Position numbers and translations under genes: made by a program | NCBI GenBank assembly: GCA_030429705.1 | Contig: JAUIES010000001.1 | Coordinates: 248,001-312,000 of the forward strand | DNA: 64,000 nt | From: Phycisphaerae bacterium | GTDB taxonomy: Bacteria; Planctomycetota; Phycisphaerae; Phycisphaerales; UBA1924 | Direction of reading: 5' to 3' | Notes under the pieces: model-generated | The model's database searches: none | The model's input: only the letters and a program-made list of their open reading frames with translations | Told to the model about the DNA's origin: nothing | Shown: one piece after another, positions 33,558 to 42,739 of the stretch | How positions within the stretch are numbered: the first letter of the stretch is position 1 | Layout: each line of letters starts with the position of its first letter

Positions 33558-36122
33558 ATGAGTCTCAAATGGCAGCGAAGTAAAGCGTGGGATGATGAGT
33601 ACATCCCGTCCTGGGCATGGCCGATTCGGTTCATTCTCCGTGCGTTCAGTTCGATCACCCTCGCAGTCATTCTGCTTGTGTTCGTTTCGCTGTACGCGAC
33701 CCTGGCATCGGTCCCGATCGGGCTTTTGGCGCAGATTCCGACTTGGATCATCTACGCGGGTACGCTGATCGTTCCGATGGTGCTCGCGATTATCATCATC
33801 GCTGTAGTCCTCAACAAGTTGATCTCGAAACGCGGGCTCCGGTTTGCGGCAGGTTTTTTTGGCATCATGCTCGCCGGGCTGATTGTGTCGTGGACATGGT
33901 CATCGTTCGTGTGGCCGGCGCTGCGTTACGAACCGACCACAGGCTCTGGATTCCAACTCTGGCCTGCTTTTGTCGCTGCACAGAGCGGCACAACGCTGCG
34001 TCGGTTGCCCGGATTCGAGATGACTGAGTTGCAGTTTTATTCCTGGTGGCCGATGCGCATCGCGCTGATCCTGTTCGTCCTCAACATGTTCGTAGCCACT
34101 GTGCGACGCATCGAGTTCACTTTCAAAAATATCGGTGTCCTGACCGTCCACACGGGCATCATCACGATCGCTCTCGGCAGCGTGTATTATCAAAAACTCA
34201 AGAAGGAAGGCGACACAATCGTCATCGCCGGGTTCGACGCCAACACCAACACACCGAGCGTCGGCCCGCCTCAAAACTACTTCTATGACAACACGCAGGT
34301 GGTCCTGTATACATCACAAGATCGCACCGGCATGGGGGCACCGATCTGGGAGCAACGACCGATCGATGGGCTGCCGAGGTATAACGACTACAGCATCGAT
34401 ATCGGCGATGCCCACGCGACCGACTCAACCTGGAGGCGTGCATCCGGTCCACTCCCATGGGAAGGCATTCCTCAGCGTTCGATCGATATTCCTCTCGAAC
34501 CGACGATGGGATTGCTCGATGACGACATCACGCTGCGTGCGGTCGGGTATGCGACTTATGCCGAACTCAAAGAGGACATGTTGCGAGTCGAACCGTCCGA
34601 AGCAACGGGCGCGATTGTCCCGTTGCGGATTGTGTCGCTCTATATGCGCACGCCGGATGAGCATGGATACATTCTCGATACGCCTGCATTCGAGTTTACT
34701 TTGATGCCGAGTATTCCTGCTCGTCGGGTGAGCGAAAACCAGGCATTTAGTGTCGAGTACACGCTTGCGATGGACCCGTCACGCTGGGCGAATCTGACGG
34801 AACAAGTTGCGCCAGATACCGAGCACGCTCTGGTGATCTCGGTGCCGAATCAGACACCTGGAGCATCGCCAACTCGGCTGGTGGTGCCTGCACAAGTGGG
34901 TTCGACTTTTACTGTTGGTGACACTGGGTTCGTGGTGTCCGTCGAGCAGCTTGCGCCGACACCGCCGATGCCGATCATTACCAGGGGGTATGAAGGTTCA
35001 TCGAGTTCGGTGGCGGTGGTCCGCATTACCAAACCGGATGGCAACGGCTACCAACGATGGGTGTATTCTCGGTTCAGCGAATTGAATCAGGACCTCCTCG
35101 ATGCGACCGGCGCGACGGGACGACCGATCCGGCGGGACGCCGACAATGAAATCACTGTTGACTACCTGGACCTGTCAAAGTTGCAGATTGTGATCGATGA
35201 GCAGACTGATGGCACGCTGCGAGCGCTCGTCCGTCAACACGGCGGCGAACTTCGAGTCATCGATCGTCTTGCGGACGATGAGCGCATAGTCGATGTCGTT
35301 GAAAAGATCGACATTGCCGTGACGGAGCGCTGGGACAATGTCGTGCCGTTTGAACGCCCCGTACCAGTTCCTGCGATTGAACAAGACGGAAACGCGGTTG
35401 GCACACATCAACACGCCGCAGTTGCCGTAGAGGTGAAGGCAACAGTGCGTGGTCAGCCGTGGAAGCGCGTGATCTGGGTGCCGTTCTCGCGTTACATGGG
35501 GCTTGGTTCACAAAACGAACGAACCATGCGCCTCCCGGATGGGCGAGATATCAAGTTTGCATTTGGTCGCCGGCAGCACCGATTCCCCGGTTTTCAGGTC
35601 CAGTTGCTCGACTTTGAGATGATCGCGTATGACCATCGCGGTGCACCGCGCGACTATCAATCAATATTGCGTGTGTCCCCCAACGCAATGCCCGGCCAAG
35701 ACACACTTGAGTTTGAGCTGTTTGATCATGTGTGCAAGCTCAATGCCCCCCTTCGCGCGCCATTCCACTGGGACTATGACGCTGCATGGGTAACCAACTT
35801 CGTGCAACGACTTGGTGCTGGCATCAATCCGAACCAGTACAAACTCTCGCAATCTGGATGGGATCAACAAGGGTGGGCTCGGTCGCAGCAGGCTGTCGAA
35901 CAGGGTCAACTTGAACGCCCGTTCGTCAACTTCACGATTTTGGGTGTGGGCAACAACCCTGGCATTCACATCATCGCACTGGGCGGCATCTTGATGGGTG
36001 TCGGTATTCCCTGGGCGTTCTATATCAAGCCACTGCTCGTCAAGCGCGAGTCGCGCAAACTGAAACAACAACACGCTTCGAAGGCTTCGACGCAAGCCAC
36101 ACCCAAGGAGGTGGTCGCATGA
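33558..36122 (+). CDS. resB: Cytochrome c biogenesis protein ResB/Ccs1 with an enlarged periplasmic domain
   Basis: System II cytochrome c maturation subunit of 854 residues, longer than the usual 430-650. The N-terminal membrane part has helices in AFSSITLAVILLVFVSLYAT, WIIYAGTLIVPMVLAIIIIA, FFGIMLAGLIVSWTWSSF and MRIALILFVLNMFVATV, then FTFKNIGVLTVHTGIITIAL. The middle is a large outer-side domain of about 580 residues ending in a C-terminal helix (HIIALGGILMGVGIPWAFYI). GAGGG precedes the ATG. Its stop overlaps the ATG of the CcsA gene by 4 bases with a perfect AAGGAGGTG inside the resB end. Together they would carry and attach heme to apocytochromes. Confidence 0.88.
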   Translation: MSLKWQRSKAWDDEYIPSWAWPIRFILRAFSSITLAVILLVFVSLYATLASVPIGLLAQIPTWIIYAGTLIVPMVLAIIIIAVVLNKLISKRGLRFAAGFFGIMLAGLIVSWTWSSFVWPALRYEPTTGSGFQLWPAFVAAQSGTTLRRLPGFEMTELQFYSWWPMRIALILFVLNMFVATVRRIEFTFKNIGVLTVHTGIITIALGSVYYQKLKKEGDTIVIAGFDANTNTPSVGPPQNYFYDNTQVVLYTSQDRTGMGAPIWEQRPIDGLPRYNDYSIDIGDAHATDSTWRRASGPLPWEGIPQRSIDIPLEPTMGLLDDDITLRAVGYATYAELKEDMLRVEPSEATGAIVPLRIVSLYMRTPDEHGYILDTPAFEFTLMPSIPARRVSENQAFSVEYTLAMDPSRWANLTEQVAPDTEHALVISVPNQTPGASPTRLVVPAQVGSTFTVGDTGFVVSVEQLAPTPPMPIITRGYEGSSSSVAVVRITKPDGNGYQRWVYSRFSELNQDLLDATGATGRPIRRDADNEITVDYLDLSKLQIVIDEQTDGTLRALVRQHGGELRVIDRLADDERIVDVVEKIDIAVTERWDNVVPFERPVPVPAIEQDGNAVGTHQHAAVAVEVKATVRGQPWKRVIWVPFSRYMGLGSQNERTMRLPDGRDIKFAFGRRQHRFPGFQVQLLDFEMIAYDHRGAPRDYQSILRVSPNAMPGQDTLEFELFDHVCKLNAPLRAPFHWDYDAAWVTNFVQRLGAGINPNQYKLSQSGWDQQGWARSQQAVEQGQLERPFVNFTILGVGNNPGIHIIALGGILMGVGIPWAFYIKPLLVKRESRKLKQQHASKASTQATPKEVVA

Positions 36123-37936
36123 CTCTGACCGCGAAACGCTGTACATTCCGATCGTGGTGCCCGACCATGCCGATTTCGCTACTCGCCCTGCTGTGTATGT
36201 GGGTTCTGCCCGTGTCGAATGCGGGCGCCCAGGGCGCTCCTGCTGGCAATGAGCATCCTGATTCACAAATGGTCGGTGAAGCCCCCGCCGACGCGCGCCC
36301 GTTCGGCCCGTTCCGCATGGAAACGCCTGTCGACGCAGCGGAAAAGCACGCGTTCGCAACAACGGTCGATTTATCCCCCCTGCGCGACATCGCCGTTCTG
36401 CATAATGGCAGAGTCAAGATTCTCGATACGCTGGCCCGTGAGTCGGTCAAGACGATGGCCGGCACGAGTCGCTATTTCGACCTTGTTCCGGATGCGGATG
36501 GCAAACTTGCAAAGGCCAAGTATGACCCTCTGTTTACCATCGTCGATCTCTCGATCGATCCGATGTATTACGCCGATAAGCCGTTGATTTATGTCGATTT
36601 TCTCCCGCTGCGTGAAGCCTATCTTGAGCGGGCATTTCCAGACGATGCGATCGAGCGACAGAAGTGGAAGAAGTTGACCCGTGTGTCGCCCATGGCTGTC
36701 GATCGATTCTCCACTGAGATCTACGACAGATTTGCAAATGACGAGTCGTATCGGCGAGGCGTGGGCCGCACTGAACAAGCGCTCGCGCTTGCCTTCGGCG
36801 CTGAACGGAACTTTCTGGTCGTCCCACCGAACTCACGCGATCAGGCATGGCATCACATCGCGACCATGCCTGACGATGCACCGGCCCGGGTGGCGGCTTT
36901 GCGGCTCGGTGAGGCGTGGCGCGCGATGGATGCTGACGGTGTCAATGCGGCAGCCCAGGATCTCGCAGCCGCACTCCCGTTGATCAATCCTGATATCTAC
37001 CCGGAATCGCGCCGTTCGCTCGAACTGATGTACAACCAAGCCAATGCCTTTGAGTGGGGCTATTGGATGTATTTCGTCAGTTTGGTGATGCTGATTCTCG
37101 CGTTTGGAACGGGGCGCAAGTGGCTCATCATTGGTGGCGTTGCGCTCCTGCTGATCGCGATCGGGCTGCACACTTTTGGTTTCGTCACGCGTTGCATCAT
37201 CGCAGAGCGTTTCGCGATTCAGAATCAGTTTGAATCGATGACCGGGCTCAGTCTGTTCGCTGCGTGCGTCGGGCTGGTCGTCATGCTGCTCAAGCGGCAG
37301 TGGCTCTTTGGAGCGGCGGCTGCCGGGACGGGTTTCCTGGTGCTGATCATGGCCACGCAGACCGGCATTCCCGGTGAGTCGATCGGTCGCGAGGCGGCAA
37401 TTCTGAATACTTCAGTCTTGCTCAAATACCATGTGACGACCGTGCTGACCAGTTATGGTCTCATTACCCTCGGGTTTATCTGCTCGTTGTTTTATCTTGG
37501 CACACACTACGCCCACAAGATGATGGGCGCCCAGGCGGATGTTGTCGTCATGGCGGGCGAGGCTGTTGTTGCCGGTGGTACCGGGGGGGCTGATGGCGGG
37601 TCACCCGTCAATACCGGCCCGCAGCGCGTCCTGCGCGATCTGGACAGAGCGCAGATGACCGTGCTTCAACTCGCGTTCTGGACACTCGGGGTCGGCATCT
37701 TGCTCGGCGCGTGGTGGGCCGATCACTCGTGGGGCCGATGGTGGGCTTTTGACCCCAAGGAAACCTGGGCGCTGGTCACCTGGATCGTGTATCTCATCGT
37801 GATCCATGTGCGTGTCGCGACTGGTACAAACCGCGGCCTCAAGACAGCGTGGCTGAGCGTGATTGGGTTCTTCGTCATGTTGTGGACATACTTTGGCGTG
37901 AACCTGCTCCTGCCGGGTCTGCATGCGTACGCGTAA
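36119..37936 (+). CDS. ccsA: Cytochrome c biogenesis protein CcsA/ResC
   Basis: Heme-handling partner of ResB, 605 residues. A signal-like helix (MPISLLALLCMWVLPVSNAG) and an outer region of about 270 residues precede eight or so membrane helices starting at about 315. The family WWD motif reads DHSWGRWWAFDPKETWALVT at about residue 540. His residues near helices (HTFGFVTRCII, KYHVTTVLTSYG, HVRVATGTN) are candidate heme ligands. The N-terminal extracytoplasmic extension of 270 residues is more than in typical CcsA proteins. The start uses a near-perfect Shine-Dalgarno. The small cytochrome c at 45916 could be a client. Confidence 0.92.
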   Translation: MTLTAKRCTFRSWCPTMPISLLALLCMWVLPVSNAGAQGAPAGNEHPDSQMVGEAPADARPFGPFRMETPVDAAEKHAFATTVDLSPLRDIAVLHNGRVKILDTLARESVKTMAGTSRYFDLVPDADGKLAKAKYDPLFTIVDLSIDPMYYADKPLIYVDFLPLREAYLERAFPDDAIERQKWKKLTRVSPMAVDRFSTEIYDRFANDESYRRGVGRTEQALALAFGAERNFLVVPPNSRDQAWHHIATMPDDAPARVAALRLGEAWRAMDADGVNAAAQDLAAALPLINPDIYPESRRSLELMYNQANAFEWGYWMYFVSLVMLILAFGTGRKWLIIGGVALLLIAIGLHTFGFVTRCIIAERFAIQNQFESMTGLSLFAACVGLVVMLLKRQWLFGAAAAGTGFLVLIMATQTGIPGESIGREAAILNTSVLLKYHVTTVLTSYGLITLGFICSLFYLGTHYAHKMMGAQADVVVMAGEAVVAGGTGGADGGSPVNTGPQRVLRDLDRAQMTVLQLAFWTLGVGILLGAWWADHSWGRWWAFDPKETWALVTWIVYLIVIHVRVATGTNRGLKTAWLSVIGFFVMLWTYFGVNLLLPGLHAYA

Positions 37937-37972
37937 ACAGATTCCCGTTTCGTCAAACTCGACGCGTGCAAG

Positions 37973-37999
37973 AAAAAGGGGGAGGCCGAAGCCTCCCCC
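37973..37999 (-). terminator. Terminator of the subtilisin gene
   Basis: GGGGGAGGC and GCCTCCCCC form a 9-bp stem around CGAA; on the minus strand it is followed by five T. It lies 24 bases after the stop of the protease gene and also faces the end of ccsA. Confidence 0.8.
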
Positions 38000-38022
38000 T
38001 GTCAAGATTCTGTGAACTTGCT

Positions 38023-40296
38023 TCAGCAGCCGGCGGCAAAGTCGGCGAGGAAGTTCTGCACATCGAAGAAGTCGAACACGGTGTCATCGTTCCAGTCGGC
38101 CCGCGGATCTTGCGACGAGAACAGGTTGAGGAACTCTGTGACATCGAAGAAATCGACGACGGTGTCGCTGTTGAGGTCCAACGGGCAGCCGCTGCAGGTG
38201 TAGTTGAACAAGAGGAAGTGGTCGAATCCACCTTCGACAACCGTTGCCAGCCCGCCATCGGTGACACTGAAGCGGAACCGCATCATCGTGGTGAGTGAGA
38301 CGAAATCTTCAACTGCGAATGAGACATCGACCCATTCGTCACCACTGGCACCAGACTCAATCTGTGTCCACGATGAACCGTCGTTGTTTGAAACTTCAGC
38401 GATGAAAGTATCGCCGACCGGGTTATTGCTGTTGAACCAGCGACTGTACCCAACTTGCGCACCGGTCATGCCTGACATATCAAACATCGGGCTCATCAAT
38501 CTCGTTGTGCCGCCATCGACATCGGAGTTGCCTGCGACATTATCAGTCAGCCAGCAGCTGCCCGAGCCGTCAGCATCGGTCAACGGATCCCAGCGATCAC
38601 CGTCGCCTGCGGGCACGCCTCGCTCCCAGGCGCCGTCGGTCAGGTTCTCATTGGACACCGTCCAGCCGTTATCAGTCTCGAAGTTGTCTTCGAGTGTGAT
38701 GTCCGTGCCATTCGTCGCAAACGAAGAATGCGATGTCGCTGGCGCACCGCGCGGGCTTGTGTAGGTTTCACCATCTGAACCCATGACGCTGATGTAGTAG
38801 TTCACGGTTGAGAGACACTCGACAGCCGGCATGGTCAGTTCGTAGTTGTCGCCGCCAAGCGCGGTCAACTGTGCCGACTGTTCGCCGTTGCCATCGTCAT
38901 AGAAGACCGATGGGGTGCCTGTGATGGAGATGCCGTTGGCGATGATCGTCACGGGGATGGTGGTTCCGCCGTCAGGGTCAACAAACTCGGGCGTTCCATC
39001 GGGCAGTTCAATCTGCATGGGTGGTACGCCGACGATATCCATCGAGCCGAACACATTGATCCGTCCATGGCCGTAGGTGGTGTCCGGTCCGGCTGCACCA
39101 AGATCATCGACACCGGCTTTGAGGGCTGCTTCGACTTCGTCGGGCGTGAGCGAGGGGTTCGCAGACCAAATCAGGGCGCACAGACCGGCAACCATCGGGC
39201 TAGCAAATGAGGTGCCGGATACATTGGTGTATCCTCCACCGGTTGTTGATGTAAACACGGACGCGCCCGGCGCGGTGACATCAACAGAGTTTCCGAATGC
39301 GGATGAACCAGCCTTGTTGTCATTGATATCTGTCGAGCCGACCACGATCAGATCGTCATCATCGCGGTTGCCCCAGTTCAGGTTGGCGGCGTTGTTGCCG
39401 GCTGCCCAACAGACAAGTCCGCCGAGGCCTTTGATGGCTGTCGCTGTGTCACGGATGGATTGAGCGGTCACACCTGAATAACTGACATTGGCAACTTTAT
39501 CGCCTGCCTGGATGCTGACGAGCGATGCATGATTCAGCACCGACAAGTTTGAGCCTCCGCCGCTGGAGTTACTGACGCGCATCATGCGATGGCTCAGATT
39601 TTGACCGACGCCAGAGACGCCGATGCCGTTATTGCCGTTGGCTGCCGAACATCCTGTGACCTGGGTTCCGTGCGGATGGACAGGCGTGATGTTGCCGCCA
39701 TCGTTTTCCCAAACTTGATCGACCGCGTTGTAGGCTTCGAGGCGATTCAACTGCAGATCGGGGTGGCTGGTTTCGATACCGGTGTCACAGATACCGACCG
39801 AAATCGAGGGGTCTCCGACATAGATATCCCAACCCGCGCATGAGTCCATGCGGTTCTCGTTGTGGTGCCATTGGCTGCCAAACTGTGAATCGTTCGGGCA
39901 ATCGAGCGGGTACACCGTCCAGTCAGGCTCGACATACTTGAACAACCCGGTCGCCATCAAGCGATCGATCACCTGGTTTTCGGATTCGCCTTGGGGCAGA
40001 TTAATGACGGTGTATCCGACCAATGGCTCCGTCGTGTGCACCGCAAAGGTTGAGAGCAGAGCCTCGGCTTGTTGGAGTTGGGCTGCGGCCTGTTGAGGCG
40101 CCATGCCGGATTCGACCAAGGCCGAGACCTGCAATGGCATCGCAATGAGCCGACCAGAAAATTCCATTTCGCCGGGGATCTCAACCAATTGAGATTTCTG
40201 TGCATTGGGCTTTGTCTTGTCCTGTCCTTGGGCATGACCTTGGGCAGCCGTCAGGCCCCCAACGCAGGCAAGAATCATCGCGCACCGTACATTCAT
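38023..40296 (-). CDS. Secreted subtilisin-like serine protease (S8) with GC-type dockerin tail
   Basis: Exported protease of 757 residues. AAGGAGTG precedes the ATG at 40296 and a signal peptide follows (MNVRCAMILACVGGLTAAQG). Residues 85-135 look like an inhibitor/propeptide. The catalytic triad is complete: Asp171 in VGICDTGIETSHPD, His209 in HPHGTQVTG and Ser363 in VSGTSFASPMVAGL, with the oxyanion Asn in CWAAGNNAANL at about 301. C-terminal to it are two beta-rich segments (a P-like/CUB-like region), then the dockerin-like tail with CPLDLNSDTVVDFFDVTEFL and FDFFDVQNFLADFAAGC. It is probably an extracellular peptidase kept at the cell surface; the peptide importer at 1-5758 could use its products. 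Confidence 0.95.
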   Translation of the reverse strand: MNVRCAMILACVGGLTAAQGHAQGQDKTKPNAQKSQLVEIPGEMEFSGRLIAMPLQVSALVESGMAPQQAAAQLQQAEALLSTFAVHTTEPLVGYTVINLPQGESENQVIDRLMATGLFKYVEPDWTVYPLDCPNDSQFGSQWHHNENRMDSCAGWDIYVGDPSISVGICDTGIETSHPDLQLNRLEAYNAVDQVWENDGGNITPVHPHGTQVTGCSAANGNNGIGVSGVGQNLSHRMMRVSNSSGGGSNLSVLNHASLVSIQAGDKVANVSYSGVTAQSIRDTATAIKGLGGLVCWAAGNNAANLNWGNRDDDDLIVVGSTDINDNKAGSSAFGNSVDVTAPGASVFTSTTGGGYTNVSGTSFASPMVAGLCALIWSANPSLTPDEVEAALKAGVDDLGAAGPDTTYGHGRINVFGSMDIVGVPPMQIELPDGTPEFVDPDGGTTIPVTIIANGISITGTPSVFYDDGNGEQSAQLTALGGDNYELTMPAVECLSTVNYYISVMGSDGETYTSPRGAPATSHSSFATNGTDITLEDNFETDNGWTVSNENLTDGAWERGVPAGDGDRWDPLTDADGSGSCWLTDNVAGNSDVDGGTTRLMSPMFDMSGMTGAQVGYSRWFNSNNPVGDTFIAEVSNNDGSSWTQIESGASGDEWVDVSFAVEDFVSLTTMMRFRFSVTDGGLATVVEGGFDHFLLFNYTCSGCPLDLNSDTVVDFFDVTEFLNLFSSQDPRADWNDDTVFDFFDVQNFLADFAAGC

Positions 40297-40533
40297 GTTC
40301 GTCCACTCCTTCGAACCGAGTCTGTTGCTTTCACTTTGCAAGGGTACCACATGGTCCCTCGCCCCTCTTGAGCCACGGTACCGGGATTGGATTGCTGTTG
40401 CAACTGGAAAAGGTCCGAATTCGCAACACAGCCCCAGGGTGAAGGGTCTCGATCATTCATGTGAGACCCGAACAGGGCTTTTCGGACGGGCGAGAAAGAA
40501 AATGACCTGTAATGGGATGCCCGAAACGAAAGG

Positions 40534-41229
40534 CTACGGCACAGCAGCAAGCACTTGAGCCGCCTGGCGCAGTCCTTGATCGCCCGGCGCTGAACTGAGG
40601 ATCTGCCGCGTCCGCGTGTCGATCACCGTGACCACACCGGTCTCGGCTCCGAGCGGCGCGCGAAGTGCGTAGCCGATATCGCGTTGATTGATGACTAGAT
40701 CTGCCTCGTCTCGATTCTCACCAGTCACATCGAGTGTCAGAAACTGCGCCTTGCCGTTTCTGTTTGCGTTCGCGAGATCCTGAAATGCTGGCGTGCTGAA
40801 TTCGGCGATCGGGCAAAGATCATGATGAAATGTGACGAGCATCAGATCCTCATGATGCACGCCGGACAGGTCGTTCGGGATAGATACGCTCGACTGCACT
40901 TGGCGCGCCTTCATGAGTAGAACAAGTGCTTCCTGCGTCTCCCACCGCGCGGTGGCCAGCTGTGTATTGGTTTGGTCGAGTTTGGTAAACACGATGACAC
41001 AGATCAGGCCAAGGACGGCGGCGAGCCCCGCGCCCGCCGCCGCCATTGTGCCGACCCACCGGGGAAAGTGGCCGGCGCGCCTGTACAAATTCGTTGTTTC
41101 GTCAATTGTCAGTGTTGCCAACAGCCTGTCGCGGGCAGCTTGATCAAGTTCTGGCTGAGGCACACTCGGCCCCAGGTCGCGCAGCAACGCATCAAACTGC
41201 GCATCATCATGACGGTCTATATCACTCAC
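40534..41229 (-). CDS. Anti-sigma-factor-like membrane protein
   Basis: Protein of 231 residues translated with the ECF sigma gene (4-base overlap). The N-terminus (about 1-55) is acidic and helical, as in zinc-free anti-sigma domains (LDQAARDRLLATLTIDETTN). One membrane helix lies at about 60-82 (MAAAGAGLAAVLGLICVIVF). The outer C-terminal part of about 140 residues recalls a thioredoxin-like fold: LMLVTFHHDLCPIAEFST, then GKAQFLTLDVTGEN and GVVTVIDTRTRQIL, with a single Cys at the expected CxxC position. Binding to the sigma factor is inferred from gene order. The signal is unknown. Confidence 0.65.
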   Translation of the reverse strand: MSDIDRHDDAQFDALLRDLGPSVPQPELDQAARDRLLATLTIDETTNLYRRAGHFPRWVGTMAAAGAGLAAVLGLICVIVFTKLDQTNTQLATARWETQEALVLLMKARQVQSSVSIPNDLSGVHHEDLMLVTFHHDLCPIAEFSTPAFQDLANANRNGKAQFLTLDVTGENRDEADLVINQRDIGYALRAPLGAETGVVTVIDTRTRQILSSAPGDQGLRQAAQVLAAVP

Positions 41230-41825
41230 AACAACTCCTCCATCGTCGGCGACAGCACGGACCGCAAACGCGATCGCATGCGGTACAGCCGCGCTTCGAC
41301 ACCCTTCGTGGTCGTACCGAGTTCGTCGGCAATACTGGCTTGCGACTGTCCCGCCCGGTAAAACGCGTAGAACAAGTCCTGATCCGCCCTGCTGAGACTG
41401 GTGATCGCCAGAAACAAAGCCTGTGTCCGTTTCATGCGGGCGTCTTCGATGTGATCCGCCGGCGCTCCATCGTCTTTGGCGCTCTCACTTGGAGGGACCG
41501 CGTGCACCATGCGCTCGATCGCTTCGCGACCTCGGCGCTTGGTGCGCATCTCGCGCCGAATGACATTGTGCACGATCCCGCGCAGCCACGCGCGTTGTCT
41601 GGGTGATTCGATCGGCGGAGCATCGTGCGTCATGGCAATCACCAGTGCCTGTTGAACGACATCTTCGGCGAGGTGTGTCTTTCGGCCAAGCCGTGCAATC
41701 GCATATCGAAAGAGCCCCTCGAGTTCCGCTGCTGCGGTGTCTTCAATGGGCGCGCAGTCGGACCCTGCTTCCGGATCGCGATCCGGCGGCCCATCCGTCG
41801 TGCGTTGTTGCCCACCTTCAGACAT
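41226..41825 (-). CDS. ECF-type RNA polymerase sigma factor
   Basis: Sigma-70-family ECF factor of 199 residues. Region 2 is seen in LEGLFRYAIARLGRKTHLAE with DVVQQALVIAMTHDAPPI and RQRAWLRGIVHNVIRRE. Region 4 is in ALFLAITSLSRADQDLFYAF and SQASIADELGTTTKGVEARL (helix-turn-helix). A negatively charged linker (PPSESAKDDGAPADHIEDA) joins them. The ATG at 41825 is chosen; longer readings add a basic stretch lacking homology. It overlaps the presumed anti-sigma gene by 4 bases. It probably controls an envelope or stress regulon. Confidence 0.92.
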   Translation of the reverse strand: MSEGGQQRTTDGPPDRDPEAGSDCAPIEDTAAAELEGLFRYAIARLGRKTHLAEDVVQQALVIAMTHDAPPIESPRQRAWLRGIVHNVIRREMRTKRRGREAIERMVHAVPPSESAKDDGAPADHIEDARMKRTQALFLAITSLSRADQDLFYAFYRAGQSQASIADELGTTTKGVEARLYRMRSRLRSVLSPTMEELL

Positions 41826-42019
41826 GGCGATTCTCGGACTTGTTTGCGACCGGCTTCGCCAACCTCGTGCGGCACATGCCCGTCGAACCGTTGCCCCACA
41901 CGATTGAGTGCCCGAACGAACATGCACCCCACGGCGAATCTACAGATATATCTCTTTGAATGCCAGCAAAGGCTGGCTGTATCATGTCTGCTGCGAAAAA
42001 CAAAGGAAAGGTGAGACCC

Positions 42020-42505
42020 ATGAAATTGGTTTGGGTGACAGGGTGCATCGCGGCTGTGCTCATCGGATTACTGGCTGTCGTGGGAATCAGGAGTTTGCGA
42101 CCCTCGGTTCACCTGAGCCCGCCGGCCGCTGAGCAAGCCACAAGCGTGAATCAGACAGACATTGATTCGTTCGTGTCAAGATCCGGGATCGTGCTACCCC
42201 CAAGCGCCCAGGTGACCCACTATCACGAACTGGGCGGGTGGGGAGACGCGCGGATCGATGTGCGCATCGAGCTCGCGGCGGCCGACTTGGATGCGTTCAT
42301 CACCCAGTCCGGTCTTTCTGGTGAACTCACGAACACCACGCGTCCCAAAGCGTTCTCGGTCGTCTATGCCCCGCTTCTTGATCGAACGCCAACGAAGTTT
42401 CTCGAGGGGCAGAAGGAACTGCCCAACGACGAGTGGCTCAATGTGCTCATCGATCAGGACTCCCCCACCACGGTTGTTGCGTACCTGATCTGGTTTGAGG
42501 TGTGA
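42020..42505 (+). CDS. Membrane-anchored protein of unknown function
   Basis: Protein of 161 residues. A single N-terminal membrane segment (MKLVWVTGCIAAVLIGLLAV) is followed by a soluble domain on the outer side. Visible segments are TDIDSFVSRSGIVLPPSAQV, ARIDVRIELAAADLDAFITQ and NVLIDQDSPTTVVAYLIWFE, suggesting a mixed alpha/beta fold. AAAGGAAAGG lies before the ATG at 42020; in-frame ATGs at 41960 and 41984 are less well supported. It is divergent from the sigma operon by 194 bases. No family is recognised. Confidence 0.65.
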   Translation: MKLVWVTGCIAAVLIGLLAVVGIRSLRPSVHLSPPAAEQATSVNQTDIDSFVSRSGIVLPPSAQVTHYHELGGWGDARIDVRIELAAADLDAFITQSGLSGELTNTTRPKAFSVVYAPLLDRTPTKFLEGQKELPNDEWLNVLIDQDSPTTVVAYLIWFEV

Positions 42506-42739
42506 GAGAAAACATCCTACGATGACGATGCTTTTAGAAGGCGTAGCAAAGCAATCAGGAGAAGAAGGCACACTCTTTGCGGTGGCACCCAAGATTTCGC
42601 TCATTGTGGAACGCTCTCGCTACGCCGGGTGAATCAACACAGGAAGTGCATCGTTCTTCAATGCTCACGAATCAACTCCACCGTGCCTCTTTCGAAGTGA
42701 ACCGAAGATCAAGCCCAATTGAGCAGGAGACCACGCATC

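Noticed and set aside
40444-40469. Terminator for the sigma/anti-sigma operon (GGGTCTC/GAGACCC)
   Set aside because: The stem is perfect but the loop is long and no T-run follows on the minus strand.
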